Source of the DNA: Mytilus trossulus
Lineage: Eukaryota > Mollusca > Bivalvia > Mytilida > Mytilidae
Length of the DNA stretch: 64,000 nt
NCBI RefSeq assembly: GCF_036588685.1
Contig: NC_086386.1
Location: 69,872,682-69,936,681, forward strand
Direction of reading: 5' to 3'
Positions within the stretch are counted from its first letter, which is position 1. Every line of letters starts with the position of its first letter. Position numbers and translations under genes: made by a program. Below, piece by piece: positions 33,373-47,700 of the stretch. The notes below the pieces were generated by a model. It had not been told where the DNA came from, did no database searches, and saw only the letters and a list, made by a program, of their open reading frames with translations.

Positions 33373-34777
33373 TTATGGCATACTTACCAAGCTCAGAATT
33401 GTATAATATAAGACTTTTCATGCCACAAATCTATTGATATTTAGATTCAAAATCAACTTCTGAGTAAATTAAGTGTTTAACAATGACAATATGTGTCAAT
33501 TTTATTGTTTACAGTCCTTAGCAATCAAAATAAGACATTTTGACACTAGGCTTATATTTGCACTCTATCGGCTTAACGCTTGCTTCTGATATTGGGCTGC
33601 ATGTAGTAGCCCAAGTATTGAACGCGTTGGTTTTTTTCTTGCAAATATATCAAATTATTGTTCTTATCAAGATTTCATGTTACATTTTGGCATATATTAA
33701 ATGTATAGTTAAATCAGATGTAAGAAATTGATTCCCTATCACCAATTTTTTTAATCAAGTCTTTTGTATGCAATAAGCATAAAGATTAACATTTTTATGC
33801 TTAAAATTGCTAACTTTTGTACAATGTTGCATCATCAGAGATCTTATTATGATATTCAACATTAAAAAACTGACAAAAGAGGTACAGTTTTTAAGATTTG
33901 GCTAAAAATTGAGGTAGAGACAAGATTTTACACTTTGACTTGGCACCTTTCTTAAAATCAGTTTTTGTCGCGTTTCAGTGTCAACTGCTGATCTTCATAA
34001 AATATTCATTACTCAACCAATTTTCAAAAATAAAAGGCCATTTTACTCCTTTTAGCTAGCAGAACTCAGAAAATAAGTTAAAAGGGAAAATTTGAAAAAA
34101 ATATTTACTATTAAGGTAGCAATACACAGTTAGGAGTTTAGTTTCGCATTATGGCCCCTGTGAATTTTTCAAATAGGAAAGTTATTGTGTAATAAAATTA
34201 ATTTTTAGACAGATGAGTGCTAATTTAGCCTTTAAAGATGGTTTATAAGAGCATCAAGATTATTTTTTACATGTTTTATGGGCTGTTTTCTGTTTGACAG
34301 TCCGTATTTTCATAGCTAGACCGGCCATCGGTCCAGAAAATAATGTACTGTTTACAAACACTCTTTTTCTACACGAAGTTTTTGACGCAATTTTACCAAA
34401 AAATGAGACGAAAGACATATGATTTTCATTGGATTTGCTGAATGATATATGTACACAGTTTCAGAAAAGGTATTTCTTCAAGCGATTGAAATTCTACTTT
34501 TAGCCAAATTTTGGGGAAATATGTGACATCTTTCCCCCCCTTTTTGCAATATTTCATAACAAATAAATGCAGATTGTTGCCATGGATACACCAAAAAGAA
34601 ATTATATTTTACCATTTTATATACTGGAAATAAAATCTATGGAAGATTCTGATTACATACCTATGCCTATATATGACACAAACAGTAAGCTTGATATTGC
34701 AAGAAAGCAATGGAAAGGGAATGGTAAAATTCATAAGGGCAAATTTTAGTATTTTTTCCTAACTGTTTATTGCTACC
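33373..34777. repeat. Tandem unit: 742-bp spacer S1 plus MITE copy E2 (period 1,405 bp)
   Basis: Spacer 33373-34114 is followed by E2 (34115-34777). The spacer starts TTA and ends TAA and appears identical to the next spacer. E2 has the same termini as E1. In its left half it shares E3 variants (for example 'ttataagag' near 34224 and 'gacgcaa' near 34384); in its right half it shares E1 variants ('ccccccc' near 34533, 'cctatatatgacac' near 34670). Confidence 0.85.
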
Positions 34778-36181
34778 TTATGGCATACTTACCAAGCTCA
34801 GAATTGTATAATATAAGACTTTTCATGCCACAAATCTATTGATATTTAGATTCAAAATCAACTTCTGAGTAAATTAAGTGTTTAACAATGACAATATGTG
34901 TCAATTTTATTGTTTACAGTCCTTAGCAATCAAAATAAGACATTTTGACACTAGGCTTATATTTGCACTCTATCGGCTTAACGCTTGCTTCTGATATTGG
35001 GCTGCATGTAGTAGCCCAAGTATTGAACGCGTTGGTTTTTTTCTTGCAAATATATCAAATTATTGTTCTTATCAAGATTTCATGTTACATTTTGGCATAT
35101 ATTAAATGTATAGTTAAATCAGATGTAAGAAATTGATTCCCTATCACCAATTTTTTTAATCAAGTCTTTTGTATGCAATAAGCATAAAGATTAACATTTT
35201 TATGCTTAAAATTGCTAACTTTTGTACAATGTTGCATCATCAGAGATCTTATTATGATATTCAACATTAAAAAACTGACAAAAGAGGTACAGTTTTTAAG
35301 ATTTGGCTAAAAATTGAGGTAGAGACAAGATTTTACACTTTGACTTGGCACCTTTCTTAAAATCAGTTTTTGTCGCGTTTCAGTGTCAACTGCTGATCTT
35401 CATAAAATATTCATTACTCAACCAATTTTCAAAAATAAAAGGCCATTTTACTCCTTTTAGCTAGCAGAACTCAGAAAATAAGTTAAAAGGGAAAATTTGA
35501 AAAAAATATTTACTATTAAGGTAGCAATACACAGTTAGGAGTTTAGTTTCGCATTATGGCCCCTGTGAATTTTTCAAATAGGAAAGTTATTGTGTAATAA
35601 AATTAATTTTTAGACAGATGAGTGCTAATTTAGCCTTTAAAGATGGTTTATAAGAGCATCAAGATTATTTTTTACATGTTTTATGGGCTGTTTTCTGTTT
35701 GACAGTCCGTATTTTCATAGCTAGACCGGCCATCGGTCCAGAAAATAATGTACTGTTTACAAACACTCTTTTTCTACACGAAGTTTTTGACGCAATTTTA
35801 CCAAAAAATGAGACGAAAGACATATGATTTTCATTGGATTTGCTGAATGATATATGTACACAGTTTCAGAAAAGGTATTTCTTCAAGCGATTGAAATTCT
35901 ACTTTTAGCCAAATTTTGGGGAAATATGTGACATCTTTCCACCCTTTTTGCAATATTTCATAACAAATAAATGCAGATTGTTGCCATGGATACACCAAAA
36001 AGAAATTATATTTTACCATTTTATATACTGGAAATAAAATCTATGGAAGATTCTGATTACATACCTATGCCCATATATGAAACAAACAGTAAGCTTGATA
36101 TTGCAAGAAAGCAATGGAAAGGGAATGGTAAAATTCATAAGGGCAAATTTTAATATTTTTTCCTAACTGTTTATTGCTACC
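34778..36181. repeat. Tandem unit: spacer S2 plus MITE copy E3
   Basis: Spacer 34778-35519 matches S1 base for base as far as I could compare by eye. E3 (35520-36181) ends at the same terminal CTACC, followed by TAA, matching the TAA before E1, so the whole E-S-E-S-E block has a 3-bp direct flank. E3 has private changes in its right half ('ccaccc' near 35940, 'cccatatatgaaac' near 36070). Confidence 0.85.
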
Positions 36182-36463
36182 TAAATAAAGCAATTCGAAA
36201 AACGAATCCGGAATAATACAATGTGTTGATTTATATCAATAATATAAATCAAAAGATAAAGGTTATTCCTGAATAATTTTTCGAATAATTTTATTATTAA
36301 AGGCGTTAAGAACCTTTGGTGATCCAACAGTTTAAATTCTATAATAAGTAAGAAGTGAGCAATGGTCGTTACAGACAAACTTTCACCTAATCTGTCCCAG
36401 TCAATGGGATAATTTAGGTCGTCAATCAATGGCCAGGACCACACTGTTTTGAATATGATTCTA

Positions 36464-36860
36464 GGCGTACCGGCAGATGGAAATAAAAAAGAAATATCTA
36501 CCTAACTTGACGTTTGCTTCTAGACGGGGACTGATTATACAGATTACTTTTGGTCTGACTAACAACCGTTTAAAAATTGATTGAAAGGGTATAAGCGGGT
36601 CTACAATAAAGTAAATGAATAGTTTATCTGAATGGTATGATTGTAGTTTCAAAATCATTTGATGGGATGCATCAACAACTAATTGGCTGAAGGGAGCTGA
36701 CCTTAAGTTTAAGCTCACAAAGTGCACATTATTTGCAAAGAAAGTAAACTACCTTGGTCATGAAACCACACAACTGTTGACCAAAGTAATTCATATTAAG
36801 AGACAACCTACAGGACCTGACGGCGCAGGGTGATCAAACAGCTTGTGTCGCTATATGATA
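36464..36860 (+). pseudogene. Decayed Gypsy/Ty3-type reverse transcriptase, 3' part
   Basis: This continues the fragment ending at 32545. It reads 'AYRQMEIKKKYLPNLTFASR' then RGL, the family's usual 'GYwQi...d..KTAF.t..Gl', then 'TFGLTN' ('PFGLtNAP'). After degraded sequence it reads 'LKFKLTKCTLFAKKVNYLGH' ('lklk..KC.f....v.yLGH'). The catalytic YxDD region between them is too degraded to read. There are multiple stops and frameshifts; it is a dead element. Confidence 0.78.
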
Positions 36861-39800
36861 GTTATGAATACTATAGGATAATATTGTACTAATTTTCATG
36901 TCAGCTAATATTTCGAAATTGTTCTAGATGAATATCTTATAATTTTAAAATCTTAATCGAGTACAATACATCATCTCATTTCAATGAAGTCGTGCTATTT
37001 AAACTCTACTACAAAAGAACCAATCTTTACATGAGTTTATGTCTCAGAAAATGGTCGGGTTATTTTGTATGTACGATTATGAATAGAATGACGCAACTTC
37101 GTTTAATTTACCAACACTGATGCGTATCAGTGTATGTAAAGTGCGGATCCTAAAATATCATTTTTACTGTATATGCCATAAATGTCTAATGTAGAATGAT
37201 AAATAAACAGACGAACTTTTTTTAATTTTTGAAGAAAATGAAGAAAATGAGTTAAAATGTATATGTTCAGAAATACATAATACTAATAAAACAAAGTAAA
37301 AGATGAGAACGGGGTTTTATCGCGCCTAAAGCCATCCAGCTGTGAAATATTTACCAAAATAGGTGAATATTTAGGACATTTCACGAACAGATCGTGCAGG
37401 TGCTTTATAACTAACAGGTAAGATGATGTTGCAGTAAAAAATATTAATTTTAATACAATTATTAAAGTTGTATAACGTAGAATATGTTTTGTCATTCAGT
37501 TTCTTCATATTTAACTAAATTCCACTATGATGATTTCGTAATGCTAGTCATGTTTACTGTCGAATAATGATACTACTCTGTCATTTTAACTGTGGAGCGA
37601 ATCATTAGTATTGTATATGCGGTGCATTTTCACTGTATAATTATTTATTTTTCGTCTACTACAGCTCATTTCTTTAAGCATGTAGAGCAAGACTTTAGTT
37701 GATTTGCTTGCTTTTTTTTATTGGATAATCATTATGATAACACCCAATTTAATTCAACTATTAAAAATACAGGTTAAACTATGCCTATTCATATTGTTTA
37801 AAAATGTCAATCTTATTTACAAAGTTTGTATAAACAATTATACAAACAAAGCAAGCAAGTAAACGAAAGTTTTGCTTTACATGCATTAGGAAATTAGCTG
37901 TAAAGCCTTAATTTAGCCGACTTGCTCAAACAATAGATAAAGTAAGAGAAAGATTTGATAAAATTTAACTTACGGAGGAAAGTTTTGTTTTAAAACACTC
38001 TAATAAATTCAATAGAAATAACATTTATTTCAAATGTATTCCATTTAGTTTCTGATAAAGCGTATAGGGATCTTTATCCTTATTTTTTTATCCATTTCCA
38101 TGACACTTCACAACTAATTACGTACATCTTGATATAGATTGCACCTTTGTTTTCCCGTTTAAACGGTTTTACACTGGAGCCCTTTATAACTTGCTGTTCG
38201 GTGTGAGCCAAGACTCCATATTGAAGACCGTATTTTGACGTATAATGGTCTACTTTTATAAATTGTGACTCGGATGGAGAGTTGTCACATTGTCACATAC
38301 GACATCTATATATATGGCTCAAAAAAGAAACGAGGCGGGATAAAAAGGGATAAAAAAAATCCACGCTACTTTTTTAATAAATTTATAATGGGCTTAATAT
38401 GAGTCAAAATAGAGTAAAATAGTCGGTCGCATTTGGGTATAAGCGTCACTCGATCCGGATTGCCGATTTTTTGCAAGCGTGACAGGTGAAATTTCAAATG
38501 ATTGTGTAGTGAAAAACGGGAAATGAAGTCTAGCGGGAAACGGATAATTACAAAAAAAATAGAACTGCATAGTATAAGCGGGATACGGGAATCTGACAAA
38601 ACAATAAGCGAAATACGGGAATCTGCCAAAACAGTAAGCGGGATCCGGGATCAGAACCCCCAATGAGACCCCAGAATAAGATAATTTTGTATATTCATCC
38701 TATTGTTACAGTCATGCCTTCAGTAACAAATGTATCCGATGCATGCATTTTTTTTTTATATTTTTGGTCCTTTTTTCAATTTTTTTGGGGTCTAAATTTA
38801 TAGACAAAAGTCCTTTAATATAGATATTTGGAATTCGTTGACATGCTGAATCTAACTGTGTATCTAGTTTGGGGATTTTTTGCCTAGTTGCTGAAATAGC
38901 CCACATAGAGTTCCAAAAGGTCTAAAATCAAAAAAAATGAATTGTAGCATGCATTTCGTGTACATGAACCCAAATGTGCATGGTTTTACCTCTGCGGTAG
39001 TATCCATTCGCGGATCTAGAATTTTTCATAACTTTAGGGGCCCACTGACTGCCTAAGAGGGCCCGCTGCTGTCACGCTCCAGTGATTCCCTATATGAGTT
39101 AAAATCAAGGAGAGACGTAATTTGAAGAATACAATATGACATTTTGAGAATCGCTTGTGTTACAAGTTTGAAAAGCTATATATTTGATGAAGAATGAATG
39201 AGGAGTTTGTATTTCAATTTGGAAATACACGTATCATAAATCCTAAAGTCATCAACTAACTTTTTTTCATTTGTTGCAAGTGCATTGATCACATAATTCT
39301 ACAATAAAAATTCCTCGCATCTTTGAAAATTCTACATTAATAATGACTGCACTAACAGTGATAATTCATCGCATCTATAGTTAAAATGGATCGCTTTCAA
39401 TAATCGATATGCTATATTATGATGCTTTTATAACACTTATTTGAACTTTAATGCTATGTTTGTATATTATAAAGACATATCACAATGAAAATATGTTAAA
39501 ACTTAACTTAAAATCCTTTAACTTGATATTTTTAAAACGTAAACAAATACAGTTTTCCCATGATCCTTTATTCTACAATAGACATATCCGCATATAACAG
39601 TAAAAATGAACTAGCTGGATTCGCACTTTATATACACTGCGTATTAAGTTTAAATCAGACTAACCAATAGAAAATAACTGCGCAACACTGAAAATTTTAC
39701 AATCAACGACAAGGGCACGGAAATGTTACATGCGTTTCGTTGAGGATATTCGTGTGGATTTTTACCTACTATATAGATATAAGAAGATGTGGTACGACTG

Positions 39801-40134
39801 GCATTGAAATAACTCTCCATCGAAGTCACAATTTGTAAAAGTAATCAAATATAGATCAAAGTATGGTATTCAACAAGGAGCTTTGGCGCACACCGAACAG
39901 CAAGTTAGAAAGGGCCACAAAATGACTAGTGTAAAACAATTCAAACAGGAAAATCAACGGTCTAGTGTATAATATAAGAAACGGGAAACGAGAAACACGT
40001 ATGAACCACATCAAAAAATAACAACCACTGAACAACTAGTTCACGAGTAAACAGTTCACAAGAAGACATGATCCCTATTTCAAAATTTCATACTAGTCAA
40101 ACCTCGAGCTGACATGTAACTCTTCAATCTTTTA
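36861..40134. other. Repeat-rich intergenic region, no gene
   Basis: About 36978-37110 resembles 62983-63230. About 38340-38680 is a tandem-like repeat with 'gggatacgggaatctgac' variants ending 'ccaatgagaccc', shared with 2290-2359. About 38740-38960 matches the family at 6560-7080. About 39780-40075 is a 'gtggtacgactggcattgaa' copy of the widespread repeat. The remainder (37110-38280, 39000-39700) is AT-rich with nothing I recognise. Confidence 0.5.
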
Positions 40135-40600
40135 AATGTTGACACTTAAGCAAGCAGCAAATACTGGTTTTAAGGTGTTTTGGCCCGGTTTTGGCATTCA
40201 GAGTGGACATGCTATCACGAGGCGTGTCATGCAAAGTGCCAACTTCCATCGATTCAAGAATCAAATCAAATGTGTGCATTCATTATTTCCGCATACTCAT
40301 TTGTTTCAAAAATAAAAGCATACATGATTTTTTTAATTAATTTTATTATTTTTGTCTTACGATATTATATAATACAAATAACAATATAGTAAAAATAGAA
40401 TATATGTTTTAAAATTGGGACAGGAACTTTATCATTTAAATTTATTATGTAATTAAGAAATATATAATGTACAAACAACAAGTAAAAAAAACATGGAATA
40501 TGTATTTGCATGTCTCAATTAATTTAACTTAAAAAACAGGCAAGCTTTTAAATACGCATTTACCCCTTATGTACAATCGGTTTGTTATGAAACAGACGAT
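40135..40600. repeat. Block duplicated at 63480-64000
   Basis: It shares 'cttaagcaagcagcaaatac', 'aatacaaataacaatatag' and 'gggacaggaactt' in the same order with 63480-64000. The first ~120 bp includes a degraded form of the tRNA-like SINE head that is better preserved near 63540-63600. It lies about 1.1 kb downstream of the stop codon of stomatin gene 2. Confidence 0.75.
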
Positions 40601-41718
40601 ATTTTATGTTACCATAACAACTAAACTATGCAATACTGACAACACCTGGCGACATCAATATGATACAGATACAAAATAAAACATAGTAATTAAGAGACCT
40701 ACAACCATATTATTATAGTTATCTGACTGACGTCAAAGGTATATGTATTGCTTTTCATGTAATTAATATTTCACCTGCTTTCAGTGGATTTATTTGAAAG
40801 AAAGAAGTATTGATAAATATAAAAATGTATATCGACCTATTTACTTTAAAATACCTTTGACATTTCAATACATTGGAACAAGTGTTTTAAAGATCTATTA
40901 TTGGTTTCTTAGTTTAAAAAATAAAATAAATATATTTCTAATATATTTGATTTCAATAGTGTAAAAGCCTGTCAAATTTTAATTTAATTGTTATTTCTGT
41001 TGAGACCTAAATTACATTTAATAGTAAAAACGAAATAACCTTTAGTAGTCCTGTATTAATTTCATCTGTGAATGAGAAATGAGGATTTTGTCCTGTATCT
41101 AACCTTGCTATCAAACACCCGCATGTATTGAAACTGTAACATGTAATATCATTCAATATGACAACATTAGTTGCAAAATATGTTCACCCTGAAATGAAGG
41201 AAACACCTAAGCACTTAGTATTAAAACATACTTAAAAACAAACCAAAAAACTTGAATGGTTTGAGATGTTCATGAAGTGGTTTGGTTGTCTTCTCAACCT
41301 AACAAAAAACAGACCATTTTAATCATCAAAGCAATGTCATTCTAAAAATAACAGCCAATAGTGCCTAGCGAGTTATGCCTCTCATGGAGAAGAATGCATG
41401 GCCATTTTCCTGATAATAAAAAGGTAAAAATTGGAATTTATAATAGAAACACAGTACGATTGCGAAAAAGCTAACTTTCTAGCAGAGACAAGAAAACGTG
41501 AATGTATACATCTTTAGGTCACTATTCACCTCTTAAACCACTAAAAATCTCGTTTTTATTATTATTTTTGTAGTTAAGGCATATTCAGGATATCACATGG
41601 CAATGCATATTATGTTATATATAAAAGTAATATTGTTTGATTGTTGTAATTTTCTAGCATAATCCGTCTTTTATATGATACAAACAACATTGGATTGAAA
41701 CAACATATAATATCAATT

Positions 41719-44700
41719 CTATTTTTTGCCAAATCCACTCAACAAATCCATAGGTAATGGGAAAATAATGGTGGAATTCCTCTCTGCTGCTATGCTGTTC
41801 AATGTCTGCAAATAACGGAGCTGAATAGCGGCTGGTGATTGGGCCATGATGTCGGCTGCTTCTTTCAGTGCACGTGAGGCACGCTGTTCTCCCTCAGCTG
41901 CTAATACCTAGTGAAAATAAACGAAATATATAAATATCTTGTTTAATATATCAAAATAGAAGCGTTAACTAAGTTAGAGTCATACATGAGGCTAACTTTA
42001 TAACAACGTCATGAACTGGTGACAAATTGATAGTATAACAACGTCGTGAACAGATTACGATTAAATAAAAGAACAACGCCATGAACTTATTGAGGCTAAC
42101 TTATATACAATGGCGTGAATATGTAGCAAATCAATAATAAAACAGCGTAATGAAGTCATAAAAAATAAATAAAAGAACAACGCCATGAACTCATAATTAA
42201 GGAGTAGGTCCGGAAAGGGCTGATTTTGGCCTCAAATTTCTAGGTTCATCGAACGAAAGATTTGAGACACTTTTATAACACTTTAGTGTCTATTAAAATT
42301 GATTCAATTAGTTTGTGTAAAAGATTTTAAGTGATTTTGTCATTAAAAACGCTCCTATTCAAGCTTACATATGAAAAATCTATCAAATATGCAAAAAAAC
42401 GTCATTTTTCAGATGGTTTTTGTCACAAATGAAAGTGGCCGTATCCGTGTTCATCCTCATAATTTATATATGTTATGTATTATCATCAAATACAACTGAC
42501 ATTTCAATATTATAAACGAACACGAATGCGTTCACTTTCATTCAAGACGGACACCGTCTAAAATTCAACTAAAATGCTCAAATTGTGAAGATTTCAGTAA
42601 TTTAGCATGCCTTAATGATGCTAGTACTCGATATATGTGCATTGGATTGTCAAAAACATACCATATTTATGTAACAGAAGCATTCTACTGTCCAGTTAAT
42701 AGCTAAAAGATTACATGTTCATACTTTTGTAAAACTGCTATATTTTGGGGCCAAAAAGGGATCTTACTGAACCTACTCCTTTGGTCAACCCTTTGATTAA
42801 CGGACAACGTCATTTATTTCTAACAAAGTATGCGTAAAATAAAAAAAACTCCAAAATACAAAAAGATACACTAAAAAAAATGTTTTGTGAACAAACCTTA
42901 GCACGTGCTTCCCTTGAAGCTTCTGCCTCGGCGGCCATTGCTCTCTGGAGTTGAACCGGAAGTCTGACATCCTTACTGTAATAAAGGAAATATAAATATT
43001 TACAACTAATACGCAGAACATGGGATGCTTATTTAAGAAACATTCGCTTGTAACTTTTTCTCTTCGTTTTTAAAACTAATTAACAGTTGCTATCCATCTA
43101 GAGCTTCTTGAAAAACAACTCAGCGAAGATGTTTGACAAAGAATACATTTGGTCTTGACGAGGGTCTTTGAAAGCTTCATTTCTGTATTATTAAATGTTT
43201 ACACCATTTTTCTCTATTCTCTATTTCTTTTATCCAATATTATCTTTGTGTAAATTAATATTTATCCGATTTTTCTTCTGTCCACCCTCCATTCTGCTCA
43301 TTTTATCCTTTTTGTACCATCCTTGAAGGGAGGCATAAATGATAAATAATTTTGATTACAAGGGACATAGCTGATACATACATTTCAACTCTCTCTACCT
43401 TGATTCCCCAGGGATCTGTTGATTCGTCTAAGATAGCCTGAAAAAAGAACACAAAAAAAACCTGAGACAATGCTATAGTTATTGCTATCTCCCTCATCCT
43501 TTCTCTAACACTTACTTTTCAAATATAAAGTATGAAAAATTCCACAGTCGATGAACCATAACTGATGGTCGGGAAGCATAATCTTAATGATATTGATATG
43601 CACAAATGCTACTTAAACTGTTTTCCAAATATCATTGACTTGCAAGTCTATTAGACAAAGCCCTTACAATGATCTAATCCACAAACTTTAACAAATTGAT
43701 GACACCGCAATTGCTGTCAACATGGTCAGAAACAGCATGTCCATGTCTCATTTTCTCGTTTCGATGAGACAAAAAGTGGATGAAAGTTTGGTTTAATCAG
43801 AAGACATACACAAAAATGTACTAAATTGAAACAGAACAAAAACTTTGTATAAAAAAATACTAAACATACCAACCTGCATTTGGTGAGCAATAGAATCCCT
43901 TTCAGTCAGGAGTTCAGACATGTTTTTAGTTCCAAGGACATTTCTCAAGGTTGTAGCAGCCAACAATCGAGTAGAAGAATCTGCATTTGCTACGTTACAT
44001 ACGGACATCGTTGGGTCGAAAATACGGCTGTAAATAACAGCATCTACGGCTACTGTCACAGAATCTTTGGTTAAAATCTGAAAGTAGTGCATGTCTTAAT
44101 ACTTGTAAAAGAACATATATATATATATATATAAGAAGAAGATGTGGTATGATGACCAATGATACAAGAGACCAAAATGTCACAGAAATTAAAAACTGTA
44201 GGCTTTGTACGACCTTCAACAATGAGCAAAGCCCATCAGGCATAGTCAGCTATAAAAGGCCTCGAAATGACAATGTAAAACAATTCAAACGAGAAAACTA
44301 CCGGCTTTATTTATGTACAAAAAAATAAGGAAAAACAAATATGTAAAACAAAAAAACGACAACTACTGTATTACAGACTTGGGACAGGCACTTACATAAA
44401 TAATGTGGCGGGGTTAAACATATTCAATATATAACTGGTACAACAAACTTGTGAAGTTTACATATTCGAAGTCAATTCAAAACCAGAACAACTTAAATCG
44501 GTCACAGGAGTTGATTGGTGCTTGCAAATCATTTACATATTTTTTTTTCATAGTGATTACGATTTTAACACAATGTTGACTACTGTTCCTCTATTATTGA
44601 GATTTTACCTATAAGTATATCTGTTTGTTTTGTTCCCACATCGTTCAATATAATGGAAATGTATGGGAGTATCAAACAGGTGAGAGGTTTATCTAGCTTT

Positions 44701-47700
44701 AAAACCAGGTTAAATCCACCCACCGAAAATGCCTGTACCGAGTCAGGAATATGACAGTTGTAACGAGTTGTCAATTCTTTTGATGTGTTTGAGCTTATGA
44801 TTTGCAATTTGATTAGGCTTCCGTTTTGAATTATCCCCGGAGTTTAGTATTTTTGGGATTTTCCTGTTAAAACTTTTACTCATAAGCATGTTTTAACCAA
44901 GAACAACTATCTTTAAGAAAAATGTACTGTAATACTTTTTAGTTTACTTGTATGATAATCTTTACAGAAAAGGTAAACGTTTATTGCTATTTTTCATCGT
45001 GACATTTGCTATCCCCTTTTACACAAATTACATAACAAGACTTATGTTTTAACATGTTTTCATTTGTAAATTTGTTTTTAATAATATTAACAAAAATTAT
45101 AATAAAGATGATAAGATGGAACATGACAATGTTTTTTTTCTTTTTGTTTTACGTGTTCTCTTGATTAAAACAATGTAAATGTGCTTAATTTGTAGATAAG
45201 AATGACATAATGAAATGCATTGGTTTGGCAAAGATCATCAAACACTAAAGTCAAATTCCAATGTAAACATGCATTGCAATGGTTTCAAAGTTTCGAAACA
45301 ATTTCAATGGTTTAGCTAGCTTTAAAACCAGGTTTCTACACAAGGAAATGCCTGTACCAAGTCCGGAATATTATAGTTGCTTTCGATTTGTTTGATGTGT
45401 TAGAGCTTTTGAGTTTTGTAATTTTTTAAGGGTCCTTCTGTTTTCAATTTTCTTGGGAGTTCGGTATTTTTGTTAATTTTCTATTTTATTGGTGACATTC
45501 TTTTAAATACGTATTCTTACCTCTTGTGGTGGGACATCATATGATACTGTACGGAGGTCGATCTTTTTGAACTCATCAAGACATGGTAATATGAAGAACA
45601 TTCCTGCGTAAAAAAGAAAGAGAAAGTCAGAAAAAGATATATAGCATGCAGTTGTATGTAACACTAGTCTCTTGGTCTGATGTTGTGCTGGTGAATAGTT
45701 AATCAATATGTTCTGTGAAGTTTGCGGACCCGCCTGAATGAGGACACATAGGATAATTTAGACCGCTGTATAAAACAATCAGAAAATGTTTAATGAAAAT
45801 GTTTCTTGCAACATACAATACCTTCCCTTACAGTTGTTGCCATGGTTCTTTAAAGTACTAGAAATTAGGGTATATAAGAGCTTTAAAAGCCAGAATGGAA
45901 AAGTCCAGCAATGAGAATAAGTCTATTCACAATTCGTTGGGGTTGAAATAGTTTGCATACCTACAAAGTCCTACATATATACAAGCGTACTATCGATTGA
46001 GAGACAGGTGGATCCCGACCGAAATTTTCATAAAGGAGGGGAATAATTCAAAGCCGGAAGCATATTCATAATGCGTATACTGACTGTAAATTCGTCTTTT
46101 TATATACACCCGAGCCAATCAGAACTCTGTTTTTGTCGTTACTGCAAGCAACAGTGTGACGGCGTGCACAAAGTTGACGGCCAATGTAAAATGCTATGAA
46201 CCATGTTGACAAATTAAACCAGGTTATTAGGTTTTGAAAAAGTTGAAGTGTTATCATAAGTATTTTACTTTTATATGTTAATTCTTTTACGAGTACAGCT
46301 TGTTAGTGCTGATATACGGAATAAATAGTTAAAGGCTATTTGGTCTCGTTTTACTAAAAGCATGTTGTTATAAATTAGTGACAGATTGCTAATATTTTAA
46401 ATAAATATGTTATTATTATCCATTAAAACACGACCTGGAACTGAGAACAAATCACGTTGTTCAATTTAAAAGGCTGACATATTCTTATAAATATATCTAT
46501 ATATATACTTTTATTGTAAAGCTTTTTAAAAATAAAGACTGTACTGAAAAAAGAGAGAGAGCATTGACAATTTTGTTGCGAAATCTAGAATATTTAGTCA
46601 TTGTCATTAGAATTTCAAAGGTTTTTTTAAGAATATAATGAACTCACCAGGTCCTTTCGCCCCTCCTGGCAGTACTCGACCCAATCGAAAGATTACAGCT
46701 CGTTCATACTCGGTAACAATCTGAAAAAGGAGATACTTTTTATGAAGTTGCCCATTCACAAATAGAAATTTCACGAATTTTAATTCATTTTAGAATTCAA
46801 TGCTTCTTTTTATAATTCTATTATTAGAGTGGAAACACAAAGCACAAATTTTATGATGATATTAAAAAGTGTGCATAATCAACGCTTTTACAACCCTATA
46901 AAATTATATAAAAAAAAAAAGCATTCAGTTCTATCGGGAACATATATATATATTAGAATGTTCTATCCAGCATTTATTTTTTTATTTTTATCTATGCATC
47001 ATTTTAACATTGTCACGGAAAGGCTGTTTTATTTTATTCGAAAATTAAAAAAATGATCTTAAGAGTGCCTTGAGATTGTTGTCAGACATTAAGATTCTTA
47101 AGAAACATGCATCAAATGTAATTCTGTAGTATTCAAAAAGATAAAAATAATATGTATTAAAAACAACTTAAACTTGTTAGTAATCAATGCCACTTTCGTA
47201 AATATTTGGTATATCGTGACGGCCAGTTTTAATTGGTGGAAAGGGGGAGGGGGGGGGGGCTGAGACGACCGACACCCGAAAGGGAAACAGACAATCATAG
47301 ACGCCCCTTCCACATGCGGGTTTCGAACTCACAAGGCTAAACTACACATTTAACTGTGTCCACACTTCACTAGAAACACACTCAACAATCAACGTAAAAA
47401 AATGAGATGTAATGCAAACGAAACTTGTATCATTGTTAAGTAAACATGTACTCGATACATCTATATAACCTATCATAATGACACATTATGAATATGAATG
47501 GAATGTGAAATAACATCCGAATATGTCGATTTAGTAAACAACCATTAATGTATGCCATGTATGGAAGAATGATTATTAAAGGACCTTAATTCACCTATTT
47601 ACTGGCAATCATAATGGTTAACCTTCTTATAGGAGAATTAAATAACATTCAAAGAGAGTGCCATAGTGAAATATGTAAAATACTTTTTCAGCAGAATTAT

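Larger units (their letters stand above)
32546..36461. mobile_element. 3.9-kb inverted-repeat insertion into the Gypsy RT, TA flanked
   Basis: The left arm 32546-32706 and right arm 36302-36461 are reverse complements with scattered mismatches. The ends are GAATCATATTC...GAATATGATTC, and TA lies at 32544-32545 and 36462-36463. The Gypsy coding sequence stops and restarts exactly at these points. The interior is dominated by the E-S-E-S-E array (32710-36181) plus ~120 bp of AT-rich sequence before the right arm. An 87-residue minus-strand frame in the right arm ('WPLIDDLNYPIDWDRLGESL') is partly shared by the left arm but matches no family I know. The TA duplication suggests Tc1/mariner-type mobilisation. 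Confidence 0.75.

Noticed and set aside
33162-36153. Three copies of a 60-residue frame (MQIVAMDTPK...) as a tandem gene family
   Set aside because: They lie inside the three copies of a MITE in a tandem array; conservation follows from recent DNA duplication, and no domain, splice or start context supports a gene.
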